A stretch of DNA of 64,000 bases from Acanthornis magna (GCA_036785705.1 JAWUZG010001148.1:26916-90915); one strand, 5' to 3'. Counted from the stretch's first letter, positions 37,893-49,576 are shown. Numbers and translations: made by a program. Notes: generated by a model from the letters alone, not told the origin.

Positions 37893-40800
37893 ATGCGTCC
37901 CGGCATCAAACTCTTCGTGGGCAATGTCCCCGAAGAGGCGACGGCGGAAGAGTTGAGCGAGTTATTCGCCGGTGTCGCCGGGCCGGTGCTGGGCGTCGCC
38001 CTCATGAAACAGTTCGCCTTCGTGCACCTGCGGGACGAGGCGGCGGCCGCGCGCGCCATCTCGCAGCTCAACGGGCACCAGCTGCACGGCCGCCGCATCG
38101 TGGTGGAGCCGTCCCGGCCGCGCCCCACCAACACCTGCAAGATCTTCGTGGGGAATGTGTCGGCCGCGTGCACGAGCGGGGAGCTGCGCTCGCTCTTCCA
38201 GCAGTACGGCCCCGTGGTGGAGTGCGACGTGGTGAAAGGTACCGGACCCGCCGCCGGGGCAGCGCGGCCCCCACCGAATTCGGCCCGCGCTGCCGGGTGA
38301 CCCGTGGCACCCGAGTTCCGTCCGACTGCGGCGTCGCCCCCGCCCGGATCCCGGCACGGCCCGGGCTGCTGGAGCGGGGGTGGGGGGGTGTTCCTGCCGC
38401 CTCCCCTGCCCCGAGCGGGGCCGTGCGAGCCTGAGTGAGCTCCCGTAACCCCTTTCCTGCCAGCCACGTCCTCCATCGTTTCCGCCTGCCCCGGCCAGGG
38501 CGGTGCGGGCCTGTGTGGGCGGCCCAGATCCTTTAACCCTCCTCCTGGCAGCCACGTTTCTTCCATCGCCTCTCTCAGGCTCAGCTAGGCCTGTGGGTAC
38601 CCCTGGCCCCGTAACGCCCCATATAACCGTCCTCCAGGCAGTCTCGTCCTCTGCCATCACCTGCCCAAGCCACAGGTGGGGCCATGTGAGCCTGTGTGGG
38701 CTCCCCAGCCCCCTCAATCTCCACGTTATCCCTCCTCCAGCCAACCTCCTCATTCTCCCTCGCCTGCCTCGTGGCTCCCCACACTCCTGAACACCCCCAT
38801 AACCCCTTCCTGGCAGCTTTGTTCTCTGCCATCACCTCCCCCAACCCAGGCGGGGTGACCCCCTGCCTACTGCTTCCACCTCTGTGACCAAATCACCCCC
38901 ATCCCACCGTGGCCCAGCCTTCACGGACACACTCAGACATGGAGCTGAGACATGCACAGAACACACCATGAAACCCCCCCTGCCTGAGGGGCTCGATGGC
39001 TTCACATTGGGGACCCCCAGCACAGCCTGATGGGGTCACCCCTGTGCCCCACAGATGGTGTGATGGTCACTCCACCTCCCTCCCCCTGACCCTGCTGTCA
39101 CCTCATCCCCTCTCACCTGATCCTGGTGTCACAGTGATGTCCCCACAGCATCCGTGTCCCCCTGCCCACAGGAGGGGGATGTTGTTCCTCTGCTCTCGTC
39201 CCAGGTCACAGCCACCTGCAGAGCCTGCTCTGCGTCCCCTCGGGTTCAGGAGGTGCCATGGCCACCACAGGGGGTGGCAGGAGGGCTGGGGGGCATATCG
39301 AGGGGAGATCCCCTCTTTGGGCTGCCACAGTGGGATATGTGGATGTGGGATAGGAGCCAGGAGGGCACCGTGGCAGAGGGGGGACACAGGAAAGGGTGAC
39401 ACGGCACTGATGCTTGAGGGTCTGGGATGGGTTTACTTGGTCAGCGACGCTCCTGGCACACTCGGCACAGCCTTGGGTGGGTTGTCACTGATTCTGGTGG
39501 TCTCGGTCTGTGACCGCAGGGGAAACAGCACAGGGCCGCTGTTCTCCTGCCCTGTGCCGGGCCCGGACCCGTCGTGCCATGGGAGTGACTTCCCCCCAGC
39601 CACCATGGGGGCATCTGACCCCCAAACCCCCTGGGCTAAGTGCTGCAGGTGGCCACCAGGTCCCGCTTCCCTGCTCCTTGCTGTCCTCAAATGCCTCTAT
39701 GCTGCTGAGCCGTGGTTGTGCCGTGTGGCGCCGGCACCTTGCTGCAGCCAGGTGCTCACGGGGGGGGGTGCTCAGGCCCTTCCCCTGCTGCCTTCTCCCC
39801 CCTCTTCTCCTCTGTCTTTCTTAAGTCCCTGTTCCCTTCTCTCTCCCCTCTTCTCTCCCTCCCTGGCCTCCCTTCTCTCCCCTCTTCCTTTCCCCACTCT
39901 GTCCCCACTTCCTGTCTGTCCTTGTCCCACTCTCTGTGCTGGCGCCGGTTCTCTCAGCTTTGCTCCGCTCACTGCCAGGACATCCCAGCTGAGCCCATGG
40001 TGCTGGCATTGCCAGCCCAGCCCGGGGCCCTTCGTTCCCACGTGCCAGGGAGGGGTTGGGAGTGGGGTCACAGGAGGCAGAAACTGGGGGAACACGGAGG
40101 GAGCCAGGTGGGCTGGGGGAGGCTGTGAGCTGGGGGATGCCAGGTGGGCTGCGACCAAATTAATGTGGGGCACAGCGGACGGTGGTGGTCGTGTCTTCGC
40201 CGGCGAGCGGGGCCGGCAGTGCCGTCCTGGGGCTGGCAGCGCCCATCCTGCACCCGTCCCGCTGCCGCTACACGGCTCGTTAGCGCCGGCTCCTGTAACG
40301 AGTTGTGTTTTCTCCCCTCACTGCTCTCTCTGCTGCTTTGTCAGACTATGCCTTTGTGCACATGGAGAACGAAGCCGATGCTAAAGTTGCCATCGAAAAC
40401 CTAAATGGGAAGGAGGTGAAGGGGCGCCGGGTGAACGTGGAGCTCTCCACCAACGTGCAGAAGAAGGGCACGGGCCAGGCCCCGCCGCCCGCCCTCGGCG
40501 TCGACAAGACCAAACGCATCGGCCTCGAGTACCGCGAAAAGTTCCAGCCCAAGATCGAGGGCTTCGACCAGCAGCGCCGGGCGGCCGATGCCGCCTTCCC
40601 CTCGACAGCGGGCGCCAGCTATGCCACGACCCCTTCCCTGTATGATTACCAGCAGCGCTTCGGCGCTAAGTACGACGCCTTCGAGGCGCAGCCCCGGCCT
40701 GCCTCCCCCTCCTACTTCGGCAGGGACCGCAGCCCGCTGCGGCGCTCGCCCACCCGCGCCGGCTACGTGGCGGTGACGCTCCCCATGACAGCACAGCCGG

Positions 40801-42538
40801 CCGCATACCGCGCCCAGCCCTCAGCCTCGCTGGGGGCCGCGTACCGCGCCCAGCCCTCGGCCTCCTTGGGCATGGCGTACCGCCCACAGCCCACCACAGG
40901 CCAGGCCGCCGCGTACCGCGCACAGCCCTCGGCCTCGCTGGGCAGCGCCTACCGCTCCCAGCCCGCGGTTGGCTCCCTGGGCGCCACAGGCGCTCAGCCT
41001 GCTGCCGCCAACTCCCTTGGCTCCTATGGCGCCCAGCCCACCGCCGCCGCCTCGTACGGCGCGCAGCCCGCTGCCGCCAACTCCCTCAGCTCCTACGGCG
41101 TCCAGTCCGCCGCTCTGGCCTCCTCCTACGGTGCCCAGCCCACCTCAGGCTACTCGGCCGGCTACGGCGCCCAGCCCACCATTGCTGCGTACGGCGCCCA
41201 GCCCGCCGCCGGCCCCGCCAGCTCCTACAGTGCCCAGGCCGTGGCCACACACGTGGCATCCTACGGTGCCCAGCCGGCTGCAGCCTCCTATGGCACCCAG
41301 CCCATGGATGGCCACGCCAGCTCCTACGGTGCCCAGCCCAGTGCCGCGCTGTCCGCCAGCTATGGCGCCCAGGCCGTGGCGGTGCACGCCAGCTCCTACA
41401 GTGCCCAGGCCGTGGCTGGTCACGCAGCTGCTGCCTACCAGCCCGTGGCCGGCCACTCAGCCTCCTACGGTGCCCAGCCTGCACTGTCCACCTCGTACGG
41501 TGCCCAGCCCGCCGTAGGCCACTCGGCCTCGTATGGCGCCCAGCCCGCGGCGGGCCTGCCTGCATCCTATGGCAGTCAGCCCGCGGCCGCCGCACTCCCC
41601 GCCGGCTACGGTGCACAGACAGGCTCCTCGCTGGCCGCATCCTACAGCAGCCAGGCCGCCGTCGCCGCCGCCTCCTACAAGGCGCAGGCCTCCGCCCCGC
41701 TGACGGCCGCGTACCGGGCCCAGGCCTCCGGCGCCATGGCGGCCTCCTACCCGGCGCAGCAGCCGTCCTCCGCCGCGCTGGCGGCTGCGTACCGAGCCCA
41801 GCCGGGCAGTGCCTACGACGGGCCGAGCCAGCTGGGGCAGCCGGCCGGCTCCTACCTGGGCCTGGCACAGGCCGCCGCCGCACCGCCGTATGAGCGCACC
41901 CGCCTCTCCCCACCTCGCAGCGCCGCCTACGACGACCCGTACAAAAAATCGTCCTCTCTGGCTAAAAGGTACGGTGCCGGGCGGGGCACCGATCCCCTCC
42001 CCAGTCTCCCGCTGCTCGCCGGCTTGCCGGGCTCCGGCACACCGCTTGCGGCTTGACCGGTGCCGTGCGGCACTGGCGCGGCTCGCTATCGCCCGGCGCG
42101 GTGGGCGCCATGGCTCCGCTCGTGCCGCGCAGATCCCGGGGGTGGGATGGGGCTTGGTGCAGGTGGGGAGGTGGTGGCACACAGCAGGGTTTCCGCGGCG
42201 TCCGGTGTCTGATCCCGTCCTGCGCCGGCTCTGCCCGTTGCGGTGCGTCCCTGGGTGGACGCGGTGCCGCTGGCGGCGGCAAATCCCGGCACCGTCCCCC
42301 TGGCTGACCCTCGTCTCTTCTCTCGCTCAGGTATGGCTCCGAGCGCCGGCTGTCCGAGCTGGCCGATTACCGGCGCTTAGCGGACTCGCCGCTGGCGTAC
42401 CGCCGCTCGCCCACCAAGTCCCCGCTGGACTACCGCCGCCTGCCGGACGCGCACTCCGAGTACGCCCGCTACTCGGGTGGCTATGGCGACTACCTGCCCA
42501 CCGCCCGCGTCCACTCGGGCTACCAGCGCCGCCTCTGA
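37893..42538 (+). CDS. RBM14: RBM14 (CoAA/PSP2), paraspeckle coactivator RNA-binding protein, 3 coding exons
   Basis: Exons 37893-38238, 40345-41968 and 42331-42538, continuous phases, 725 residues (human 669). Two RRMs at about residues 6-70 ([28 protein letters not shown]) and 82-150 ([26 protein letters not shown]). After [20 protein letters not shown] comes a long prion-like domain of tyrosine-containing [17 protein letters not shown] and YSAQAVA repeats. The end is [34 protein letters not shown] and SGYQRRL. Known roles: nuclear receptor coactivation, splicing, and paraspeckle assembly through phase separation. The junction inside RRM2 (after CDVVK) is the site where mammals make RRM-only or hybrid isoforms. 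The repeat domain is longer than in human. Intron 2 can be read through to a stop near 42054. Confidence 0.97.
38240..38850 (+). repeat. Degenerate about 115-bp repeat, RBM14 intron 1
   Basis: Blocks containing CGTGCGAGCCTGTGTGGGC-like sequence, CCCCATAACCCTCCTCC, GGCAGCCACGTCCTC and CATCACCTGCCC recur about five times with substantial divergence. The remainder of the intron to 40344 appears single copy. It holds a C/T-rich tract near 39830-39930 and no recognised exon. Confidence 0.65.
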
Positions 42539-42815
42539 GCTGGCCGCAGGGCCTGCTCACTGCCCCCCGCCCCGGGGCACGGACGGTTCTTTTTCAGCCG
42601 TTTTTTTCTGGTATTGCTGTTTGAGTTTTTTAGAAGGTTCCGCGGTTACAGTTGGCAGTGGCCGCTCAGTTCGTCCCGTGCTGGTTCATAACTCGCCAAC
42701 GGTTGTGGCCGTGCGGCTCAGACTCTTTTATACCACGAGTTGTCCCGTTTTTTTGGGTGAATTCCCCGTTTCCAGAGTCAGGCCCGGCATGGTGCCAGGG
42801 TTTTTTATGACTGTA

Positions 42816-42821
42816 AATAAA
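42816..42821 (+). terminator. RBM14 polyadenylation signal
   Basis: AATAAA about 280 bases after the stop, in an A/T-richer 3' UTR. Confidence 0.85.
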
Positions 42822-43885
42822 CACTGGGGTCTGCTCCGGTTCCCAACGCCTCCTGCCTGGTTCTTTCCTGGACCCAGGGGTCCACTCCCACCCCCGGGGG
42901 ACACTTCCCAGTGCCACCATCACCACCCACCCTGGGTTGATGCTGCTCCCAGTGCTGGAGCTGCTTTCCCACCCCGGAAGAGGAGGATTTGGAGGATGAG
43001 CAGTGTTGGGAGCCAGCAGCGGGAAGTGCTGGACTCGGCACTGCCACGACACCACCACATGTGATCACCAGCACCGACCTGCGCCGGGGCCTTGTTTTGG
43101 GTGAGAAAAGCTGGTTTTGAGGGGTGGCGTGTGCCATGCCAGGGTTCGTGGGTACCGTTGTCACCACTGTGACTGTTCCTGCACACACTTCCTGTCCCCT
43201 GTCTTTCCCCAGGGACAGGTCACAGTCTGGACCCCACTGTGGCATGGGGGGGGGATGGCCAAGGCTCATTAACTGCTGCAGTAATTAGCCAGGCAGGAGG
43301 GTCTAAAGCTTCTTCCGTCCTTTCCAGGGTGGCCACACAATCCCCGGGGCTGGCCCCGAGTCCCCAGGTGTTGCAATGGCAGCACCTGCAGTGACAATAG
43401 CGACAATGATCAGTGCTGGCGAGGCAGAGGCGGAGCCAGCAGAGGCGGAACCGGCGACATCACTGAAGGCGCTGTCCTGGGCTTAACGGCCTTAATTAAC
43501 GAGCACCAAGAGGCGGGAGGGCAGTGCAGGCCATCTGGGGACAAATGAGCCAGTTTGGGGACAAAGTGAACCAGTCTGGGGAGACAAACAAGGCAGTTCG
43601 GGGACAAAACGAAGCACCTTAGGGATAAACAAGGCAGTCTGGGGACTAATTAATCCTGGGCAGGTTAAGCAGTGGTTGTTGCTGCCTATGAGGAAGAGGA
43701 AGATCTGGGGGGTTAAAGCCCCTCTGTTACCCCTGGGTGCTCCTTTGGGGGACCCTGGGACCATTTTGGGGGTGCCTCCCTTTGGAGCAGCCCCAGTGAG
43801 TCCAGAAGGTTCCGCGCCACGTTCTGAGGGGACTTGAGTGCAGAGAAAGAACCGGGGGCAGAGCCAGCGCCATTTGTTAAAAATT
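42822..43885. other. Convergent intergenic gap between RBM14 and RBM4 copy B
   Basis: No gene recognised. 43510-43650 carries a short imperfect repeat of about 28-33 bp (CAGTTTGGGGACAAA, CAGTCTGGGGA). The rest is single copy. The two flanking polyadenylation signals point towards each other. Confidence 0.5.
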
Positions 43886-44852
43886 TTGAGTTTATTTTAC
43901 CGGAAAGTGGGGTCAGGGGACTCTATATCACTGGGGGGGGGGTTTTCCACCCCCGCCGGCGCGGCGCGGCGGCCTCCGGTCAGCTACGGCGTTGGGCTAA
44001 AAACCTACCACTGGATTATCCACCCTCTTAAAAAATAAAGGAAAAAAAGGCAAAACGACGACTCGGGAAGAGCTCCGGGGGAGTGAGGGGGCGGCGAAGC
44101 AAAGCAAAGCTGGCGCTGGGGGACGGCTGCGGCTGCGCGCTCACACCTGAGCCCAGGGTGGGGACCCAAAACTACCTGGAAAAGCAAAATCCTGCCCAGG
44201 GGGGCGGGGGAAGCTGGGGGAGGGGCTGAGCTAATCCTGCCCGGGCTGGGGACGAGCCGCGCGTCCGTAAGGAATGAGCCCGGGAGCGGCACGCGGCGGC
44301 GGTGGCACCCGGCGCGGCCCGAGACGCGCGGCGCCGAGTCGGCGTGCGACGGGACCCCGACGTCCAGCCGCACAAATCTTACCTGTAAGAGAAAAGAGGA
44401 GTTGGCGCAGGTGCCCCCGGGGCTGATCCGGAACCGTGCCGAGCCCCGGTGCCCCGGGGAGCTGCGGCTTCCTGGCAGCAAGAGAGTCCAACGTGGAGCA
44501 GCAGTGGGGCTCCGGCCCACCGGGACCCTCGGCCCACTGGGACCCGGGCACAGCCCGTGCGGGCAGGAGCTGCCCCAGGGCCGGGGGCTCTGCGGGAACC
44601 CCCCACCCTGCAGGGACTGTGCCGGGACAGCTCCCGGCCCAGTGGGAATGTGAGTTAAGAGCCGTGAGAGTGACACCAGCACTGCCCCGCTCACCACGGC
44701 ACCTCCTCGCCACGGCCAGGCTTTAACGCCCGCAGGGCCTGTCTGTGTCACTGTGACCCGTCACCCGCCTCGAGCTTGACCGGAACAACCAGGACCAGCA
44801 GCAGCGGGGCCCCCCCGCAGCGCCAAGAGCCACCAACGCGCTCACCTCCGGC
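43880..44852 (-). other. RBM4 copy B 3' UTR exons
   Basis: After the stop the exon continues to 44846 and a GTGAGC donor. A terminal UTR exon begins at an acceptor at 44382 (TTACAG on the minus strand) and runs to AATAAA at plus 43891-43896. It differs completely from the copy A 3' UTR. Confidence 0.65.
43891..43896 (-). terminator. RBM4 copy B polyadenylation signal
   Basis: Plus-strand TTTATT is AATAAA on the minus strand. No other canonical minus-strand signal lies closer to the terminal UTR exon end, apart from a weaker A/T patch near 44030. Confidence 0.65.
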
Positions 44853-46992
44853 TCAAAAGGCGGAGTATCGCGCCCGGTCCGCGTACGGGTCCCGCCCGAA
44901 GCGCTGCATGTCGTAGAGGGACGCCCGGGCCACCGAGGAGACGGGCGACAGCTGCCCACGTTCGTACGTGTACGCCTCTCCGACGGTGCTGGCCGCGGCG
45001 GCCGTGCGGCGCAGGGGGCTCCTGTCCCGGGTGTAATACGTGGAGGACGCGGCGGCGGCCGCGGCGGTGGCGGCGGCGGCGGCGACGGCGGCCGCCGCGC
45101 CCGGGGTGGGCAGCAGCGCTCGGTCGTACGCGTCTAAGGTGGTGGGGATGCGGCCGGCCATGGCCGTGGTGGCGGCCATGGCCGAGGACTGGACCTGGGA
45201 GTACTGGGCGTACTGGGAGTACTGGGCCATGGTCTGCTCCGCGTAGGCGTCGTACGCCGAGGCCGTGGCGTAGGAGCGGACGCGGTAGCGCTTGTAGTAG
45301 TCGGCCATCCCGCCGTAGGCCTCATCGTAATACACCGTCTCCCCATAGCCCGCGGTGTAGGGAGTGCGCACGGCTCCGTACTGCTCGTTATAGGCCTCGG
45401 CAAAGTCCGCCACTTGCCCCGGGCGATCGACCGGGCACTCCTTAGACCAGTGCCCCTCCTTCCCGCAGCGGTAGCAGCCGCTCTTGTCTCCCATCCCGGG
45501 CGCCGTCCGCAGCCGGCTGGTGGACAGCTGCACGCGCATCCGCTTGCCTTGGGGAGAGACGCGAGAGGCAGGGTCAGTGCAGCCGTGCCAGGGCACCGGC
45601 GGGACGGGATGGGACCGGCCGTCACCCCCCCAGCCCTCCGCAGCCACCGGCGCGGAAGGAGCCGCCGCGGGACCGAGCATGAGCCGCCGGATGGACGCTG
45701 GACAGCGGCTGACTGGGACGGTGCCGCCACAGCTGAGTGCGGTCAGCCCGGCAAAGCCCCGGCAGCCCGGGGTCGGACCCAGCACTGCCGGCCCCGTGTG
45801 ATGGCAAAGCTTCGCGCCGGAAAACGCCGGAGCGGCGGCGAGAGGGATGCGACACCGGGAAGCACCCCGGAGCGAACGGGGCCCGGCCTGAGCGCGGCAC
45901 GAGGCAAAGCCAAGCGCGGACGCTGCCGGGGCAGCTCCGGGTGCGGCTGCGCCGGCCCGGCTGAGTCGGTGTTTTTTTGGGGAAGGCCCGGAACGGGGGC
46001 GGCAGGACGTGTGGAGCCCTGGCAGCACCGGGAGCGCCCGGCCCGGCCCCGCCGCCGCACGGGTGAAGCGCCTGACGCCGCCCTGAGCACCCGGCCGGGA
46101 GACGCGCTCGCCATCACCGCCGCCAGCGCCACGGCTCGAGTCCGGCCACTCGGCCCCGTCGAGCGCCCGAGCGACGCCGGGCGCGGGGTCGGGCGCCTCC
46201 GTCACCCTCTTACCAGGCTGGGCAAGGCTACAAGGGCGGGCGGCAGCCTGGCGTCACCCGCTGCTCCGGCCCGGCACAGGACGTCGCCGTCGGGGTCCTC
46301 CTGCGGGGCGGCCGTGCTGGTTAATCAGAGATGGGTCAGTCCCGTCCTCCCCGGCCCAGAGCCCCCAAGCCCTCGCCCTCTCTCCGGCCGCGCCGCGCGG
46401 GCGGCCCCAGGAGCTGCGGCGGGGCGGGCACCAACCGACACCAACCCCAGAGCCCCGAGGGCACTTGACGGCCCCGCGGAGCCACCGTGGTCACGTCCGG
46501 GATCCACCCCGGAGCCAGGGCCGGTGGGAGCATCCACCAGGAACCCCAGAGCCCTCCCGCCGCCCAGCCCGGTGCCTCACCTTGGAACTCTGTGTTGTCT
46601 AGCCCCCGGATGGCCTCCACGGCATCCTCAGCCCGTTCCATGTGCACAAAGGCGTAGTCCTTGACGATGTCGCACTCGATGACGGGGCCATACTCCTCGA
46701 ACTTGGCGCGCAGCTCGAGGTTGGTGCACGTGGGGCTGATGTTGCCCACGTGCAGCTTGGTGGAGGCCTTGCTCTTGTTCTTGCTGGCCTCCACGTTGAT
46801 GCAGACGCCGTGCAGCTTGTGGTGGTGCAGGTTGCGAATGGCGTCCTCGGCCGCCGTCTTGTCCTCGATGTGCACGAAGCCGTAGTTCTTGATGATGTCG
46901 CACTCCAGCACCTTCCCGTACTGCTCGAACAGGGAGCGGATCTCCTGCTCCGTCGCCTCCCGCGGCAGATTCCCGATGAACAGCTTCACCAT
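44853..46992 (-). CDS. RBM4B: RBM4 copy B (RBM4/RBM4B paralogue beside SPTBN2)
   Basis: Coding exons 46992-46581 and 45547-44853, phase 1 junction, 368 residues. Domain order is as in copy A: RRM1, RRM2, CCHC knuckle [15 protein letters not shown], Ala/Tyr-rich tail, ending [18 protein letters not shown]. This terminal segment is closer to the mammalian RBM4 end ([19 protein letters not shown]) than copy A is. The first 137 residues are identical to copy A. Its position between RBM14 and SPTBN2 is that of mammalian RBM4/RBM4B, so this is the syntenic copy; the choice between the RBM4 and RBM4B names is a guess. The first intron of 1.3 kb (46999-48282) lies in the 5' UTR. Confidence 0.95.
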
Positions 46993-47029
46993 CGCGACCC
47001 GCCTGCACCGGACAGCGCCCTGGTGAGCC

Positions 47030-48060
47030 CCGAAGCGCCCCGAAACCCCTGGAGAAACAGCCTGGGGGTCTGTGTATGTCCCTGGGGCTGTGCCCACAAA
47101 CAGCCCCAAATCCCCTGAAACACCCTGAATGTGTGTGGGTGCTGGGCTGTGCTCCCTAAAACCCCAAATAAACACTCTGAATCTCAGCGTTTGTCCCCAC
47201 GGCTGTGCCCCCTAATCCTCCCTGGATTAACACCCCAAGCCTCTATGTGTGTGCCCAGGGCTGTGCCTCCAAACACCCCAAATCCCCCTCAAATAAGCAC
47301 CCCAAAACTCTGCCCCTGCTTCTCCAGGGCTGTGTCCACAAACAGCCCAAATCCCCCTCAAATGCCCCAAACCTCTGTCTGTCCCTGGGCCTGCACCCCA
47401 AATGCCCCTCAAATAAAACACCCTGACCCTTTATCTGTGCCCCCAAACACCCCAAATCCCCCACCCAAATAAAGACCCTGAACCTCTGTGTTTGTCCCCA
47501 GGGCTGAGGCCCTCTCACAGGGCACAGCCCCAAACACCTCAAATCCCTCCCAAATTTTGTTTGTGCTCCTTCAGGGTAGAGCGCCAAACACCCCAAATCC
47601 CCCCCCCCCCCTAAATAAACACCCCAAAGCTCTGTGTGGATCCCTGGGACTGTGCCCACAGACACCCCAAATCTCCCCAAAGAATCTGTCCCTGCCCCTT
47701 CAGGGCAGAGCCTCAAACACCCTAAATCTCCCCCAAAATAAACATCCGAAACCTCTGCCTGTGCACCCTGTCATGCTGTGCCCACAAACACCCCCAAAAA
47801 AACACCTCAAACCTCTGACACCCCAAAAATCCATCTAAACCTCTGACATCTGTTTTCCTGCAGGGCCGAGCCCCCAAATACCCTCAAAAAACACCCCAAA
47901 CCTCTGACGCCCCCCAAGATTGCAGCCCCAAACACCCCAAAAAACACCCCAAAGTCTGTGCCTCCCCCCACGACTCCCCCCGAAAGACAGAGCCGAGCCC
48001 CGAACCCCAAAACCTCTCAGAGGTTTTGAGGGTCGATACCCCCCCCCAATCCCCTCTTGT
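47030..48060 (-). repeat. A/C-rich minisatellite, RBM4 copy B 5' UTR intron
   Basis: Units of about 75-85 bp contain ACCCCAAATCCCCC, AAATAAACACCCC, AACCTCTGTGTTTGTCCC and GGGCTGTGCCCACAAACA. The many AATAAA strings on the plus strand are part of the unit and are not polyadenylation signals of a recognised gene. Confidence 0.85.
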
Positions 48061-48282
48061 CCCTCAGGGGTCTGAAATCCCCTCACAGGCCTGAGACCCC
48101 TCAGATCTGAGACCCTCCCCAAACCCCTCCGCTCCACAGGCCCGAGCCCCCCCGCAAACCTTCCCGGATCGCCCCTCCCGAGGGCTCCGGGCGCCTCAGC
48201 GGGTCCGTGGCCGAGCTTGGCCCGTGTGTCCCCCACCCGGTCCCCGGTCCCGAACCCCCCCCCGAGCCCCCCCCGCCCCCAC

Positions 48283-48480
48283 CTGCCCCGTCCGCCGCGC
48301 GCTGCTCACAAAATGGCGGCGGCGTCTCCCGACCCCGCCCCGTATCTCGTGCGCTCATTGGCCGCCGGAGCTGTCCGTCAAATGTCGATGCGTTGCGTCA
48401 TCGATCCGCCAGGTGGGCCCGCCCATTGAGTGCCTGCAGCCAATCACGGACGGAAGGGGGCGGGGCCAGGGGCGGAGCGT
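48283..48480 (-). promoter_or_regulatory. RBM4 copy B promoter and noncoding first exon
   Basis: The 5' UTR exon starts near 48330 and ends at a GTGGGG donor at 48282. CAAAATGGCGGC (48309-48320) is a YY1 element. ATTGG near 48357 and CCAAT near 48439 are CCAAT boxes. The region is CpG-rich and lacks a TATA box. Confidence 0.7.
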
Positions 48481-48539
48481 TCCATGAGGCTGCTGGGAGG
48501 GGGGCGGGGGCGGCCCATTGATGGCGGAGGGGAGGGCTT

Positions 48540-49145
48540 CGAACACTGGGGGTCGTACTGGGAGCCCTGGGGTTCCCACTGAGTTCCCTACTGGGGGCAC
48601 TGGGGGTATTGGTAACATTGGGGTCCGTACTGGGAGCCCTGGGGTTCCCACTGGGATCCCTACTGGGGTCCCTACTGGGGGCACTGGGGGTATTGGTAGC
48701 ACTGGGGTCCGTACTGGGAGCCCTGGGGTTCCCACTGGGGTCCCTACTGGGGGCACTGGGGGTATTGGTAACATTGGGGTCCGTACTGGGAGCCCTGGGG
48801 TTCCCACCGGGGTCCCTACTGGGGGCACAGGGGGTATTGGTAACATTGGGGTCCGTACTGGAAGCACTGGGGTTCCCACTGGGATCCCTACTGGGGTCCC
48901 TACTGGGGGCACTGGGGGTTTTGGTAACATTGGGGTCCGTACTGGGAGCACTGGGGTTCCCACTGGGATCCCTACTGGGGTCCCTACTGGGGGCACTGGG
49001 GGTATTGGTAACATTGGGGTCCGTACTGGGAGCCCTGGGGTTCCCACTGGGCTCCCTACTGGGGTCCCTCCTGGGGGCACTGGGGGTATTGGTAGCACTG
49101 GGGTCCGTACTGGAAGCACTGGGATTCATACTGGTAGTACTGGGG
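48540..49145. repeat. Intergenic minisatellite open in several frames on both strands
   Basis: Higher-order units of about 80-95 bp are built from CACTGGGGGTATTGGTA, CATTGGGGTCCGTACTGGG, AGCCCTGGGGTTCCCACTGG and TCCCTACTGGGG. Unit lengths are near multiples of three and stop-free, giving [12 protein letters not shown] frames on both strands. No splice, start or codon evidence supports a gene. Confidence 0.88.
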
Positions 49146-49300
49146 TGCCCCGCTCTGCCCATCGCTGAACCCCCACCCAGCACGAAACGGACCCTTCCCC
49201 TTCCCATCCTTCCCCTCCCCTTCCCATCCTATTATTTCCTATCCTTCCCCTCCCCTCCCCATTCCATCCCTTCCCATCCTCTCCCGTCCCCTCGCATCCC

Positions 49301-49342
49301 AATCCCAATCCCAATCCCAATCCCAATCCCAATCCCAATCCC
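49301..49342. repeat. (AATCCC)7 hexanucleotide microsatellite
   Basis: Seven perfect AATCCC units lie within a wider CCCATCCC-rich stretch (49200-49500) between the RBM4 copy B promoter and the SPTBN2 3' end. Confidence 0.9.
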
Positions 49343-49576
49343 ATCCCGCCCCTTTCCCACCCCCCTCCGTATCCCAATCCCATTTTCATCCCATCCCAAT
49401 CCATTCTACTCTCAATCCCACCCCAGTCCCACCCACACGTGAATCCCACCCTTATCCCATCGCCCCCCGCATCCCAATTCCGATTTTCACCGCATCGCCA
49501 TCCCTATTCAAAAATCCCACCCCTTCCCCTCCTCTCCCCAGCACACTCAGACCTCCCAGTCTCTGTCTCCAATCAC

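Noticed and set aside
43890..44040. Plus-strand AATAAA near 44033 as the end of a plus-strand gene
   Set aside because: No plus-strand exon precedes it; the region is explained by the minus-strand RBM4 copy B 3' UTR.
47160..47760. Multiple plus-strand AATAAA strings
   Set aside because: They are internal to the A/C-rich minisatellite unit in the RBM4 copy B 5' UTR intron and have no associated gene.
49301..49342. Telomere-like repeat
   Set aside because: The unit is AATCCC (GGGATT), not CCCTAA/TTAGGG, so it is an ordinary microsatellite.
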